From Sphingomonadales bacterium (GTDB taxonomy: Bacteria; Pseudomonadota; Alphaproteobacteria; Sphingomonadales; Sphingomonadaceae), in the NCBI GenBank assembly GCA_018067055.1, contig JAGPVK010000143.1, positions 1 through 7,052 of the forward strand: a stretch of 7,052 nucleotides of DNA. Direction: 5' to 3'. Of this stretch, positions 6,606 through 7,052 are shown one piece after another. Within the stretch, counting starts at the first letter, position 1. The number at the start of each line of letters is the position of its first letter. A model generated the notes under the pieces. It saw only the letters and a program-made list of their open reading frames with translations, made no database searches and was not told where the DNA came from. Made by a program: the position numbers and the translations under genes.

Positions 6606-7052
6606 ATGACACGCCACAATAATCCATTTGCATTGTTGGCGGCAACGCTGCTGCTGACCGGCTGTGGCTGGTTCAGTGGCGACAATGTCGACGAGCATGC
6701 GACCGGTCAGGCGGCAGAAAAGCGCAAGCTGGCGGCAACCGATGGTGACCTGGTCGCGCCCGTGACCGAGCAGATCGGCACACCAATGGCGGAACGCGTC
6801 GCTACGCTCGGTTTCCTCAACAAGCGCAATGGCCTCACGCGGGATCTGCAGCTGCGTCCGGGCCAGTCGATCCGGATCGGCCGTGCGATCGTCCGCCTGC
6901 GAGCATGCGAGCGGACGGCACCGTGGGAACTGACTCCCGAACAGGGTGCGTTTGTCCAGCTTCTGGTCAATGAACGGCCACCCAATCGATCCGGTGAAGA
7001 TCAGTGGAAGCGGGTTTTTTCCGGTTGGCTGTTTCGGGAATCACCGTCCCTG
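6606..7052 (+). CDS. DUF2155 family lipoprotein (partial, C-terminus off the right edge)
   Basis: 149 codons are present and the reading frame is open at the edge. A signal peptide ends in LTGC (17-20), predicting an envelope lipoprotein. The DUF2155 domain has FLNKRNGLTRDL (70-81), RPGQSIRIG, VRLRACERTAPWE (96-108), GAFVQ and the C-terminal FSGWLFRESPSL (138-149). In this family a short tail usually follows, so about 20 residues are probably missing. Function is unknown. The start is ambiguous. ATG 6606 has AGCGGA 9 bases upstream (6591-6596); ATG 6597 would overlap the NDUFA12 stop as ATGA, but AGCGGA would touch it with no spacing. Either way the two genes are tightly coupled. Confidence 0.92.
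   Translation, partial: MTRHNNPFALLAATLLLTGCGWFSGDNVDEHATGQAAEKRKLAATDGDLVAPVTEQIGTPMAERVATLGFLNKRNGLTRDLQLRPGQSIRIGRAIVRLRACERTAPWELTPEQGAFVQLLVNERPPNRSGEDQWKRVFSGWLFRESPSL

Overview
The window looks like a chromosomal stretch from an alphaproteobacterium, most likely a sphingomonad (Sphingomonadales). The reasons are moderate to high GC, a two-domain cold-shock protein, a lipoprotein of the DUF192 family, the mitochondrial-type complex I accessory subunit NDUFA12, and a DUF2155 lipoprotein. These families are typical of alphaproteobacterial chromosomes. The genus cannot be fixed from the sequence alone. No RNA genes, insertion sequences, CRISPR arrays or phage genes were seen.

Left half, minus strand (1-4102). 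A large membrane-anchored PAS-GGDEF-EAL protein for cyclic-di-GMP turnover runs off the left edge. Upstream of it, on the same strand and 88 bases away, is a complete fatty acyl-AMP ligase of 576 residues. The gap between them holds a TTAA-type direct repeat resembling a CtrA site and a small hairpin beside the ribosome binding site, so the GGDEF-EAL gene probably has its own promoter.

Divergent region (4103-4245). The acyl-AMP ligase and recX are transcribed away from each other. Between them lie four copies of a GGGAG-type element, arranged as two inverted repeats. One repeat brackets a candidate ligase promoter, and the other can form a hairpin in the ligase leader. This is the most operator-like structure in the window.

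Right half, plus strand (4246-7052). recX is followed by a 151-base AT-rich gap and then by a probable operon or closely packed cluster: twin cold-shock protein, DUF192 lipoprotein, NDUFA12 and DUF2155 lipoprotein (cut by the right edge). The last two lie 5 bases apart or overlap by 4, depending on the start used. This half is housekeeping in character: RNA chaperoning, envelope lipoproteins and respiratory complex I.

No clearly new multi-gene system is visible. The best leads are the operator array at the ligase/recX junction, the acyl-AMP ligase without a visible acyl-carrier or polyketide partner, and the candidate cell-cycle (CtrA-type) input into the c-di-GMP gene.
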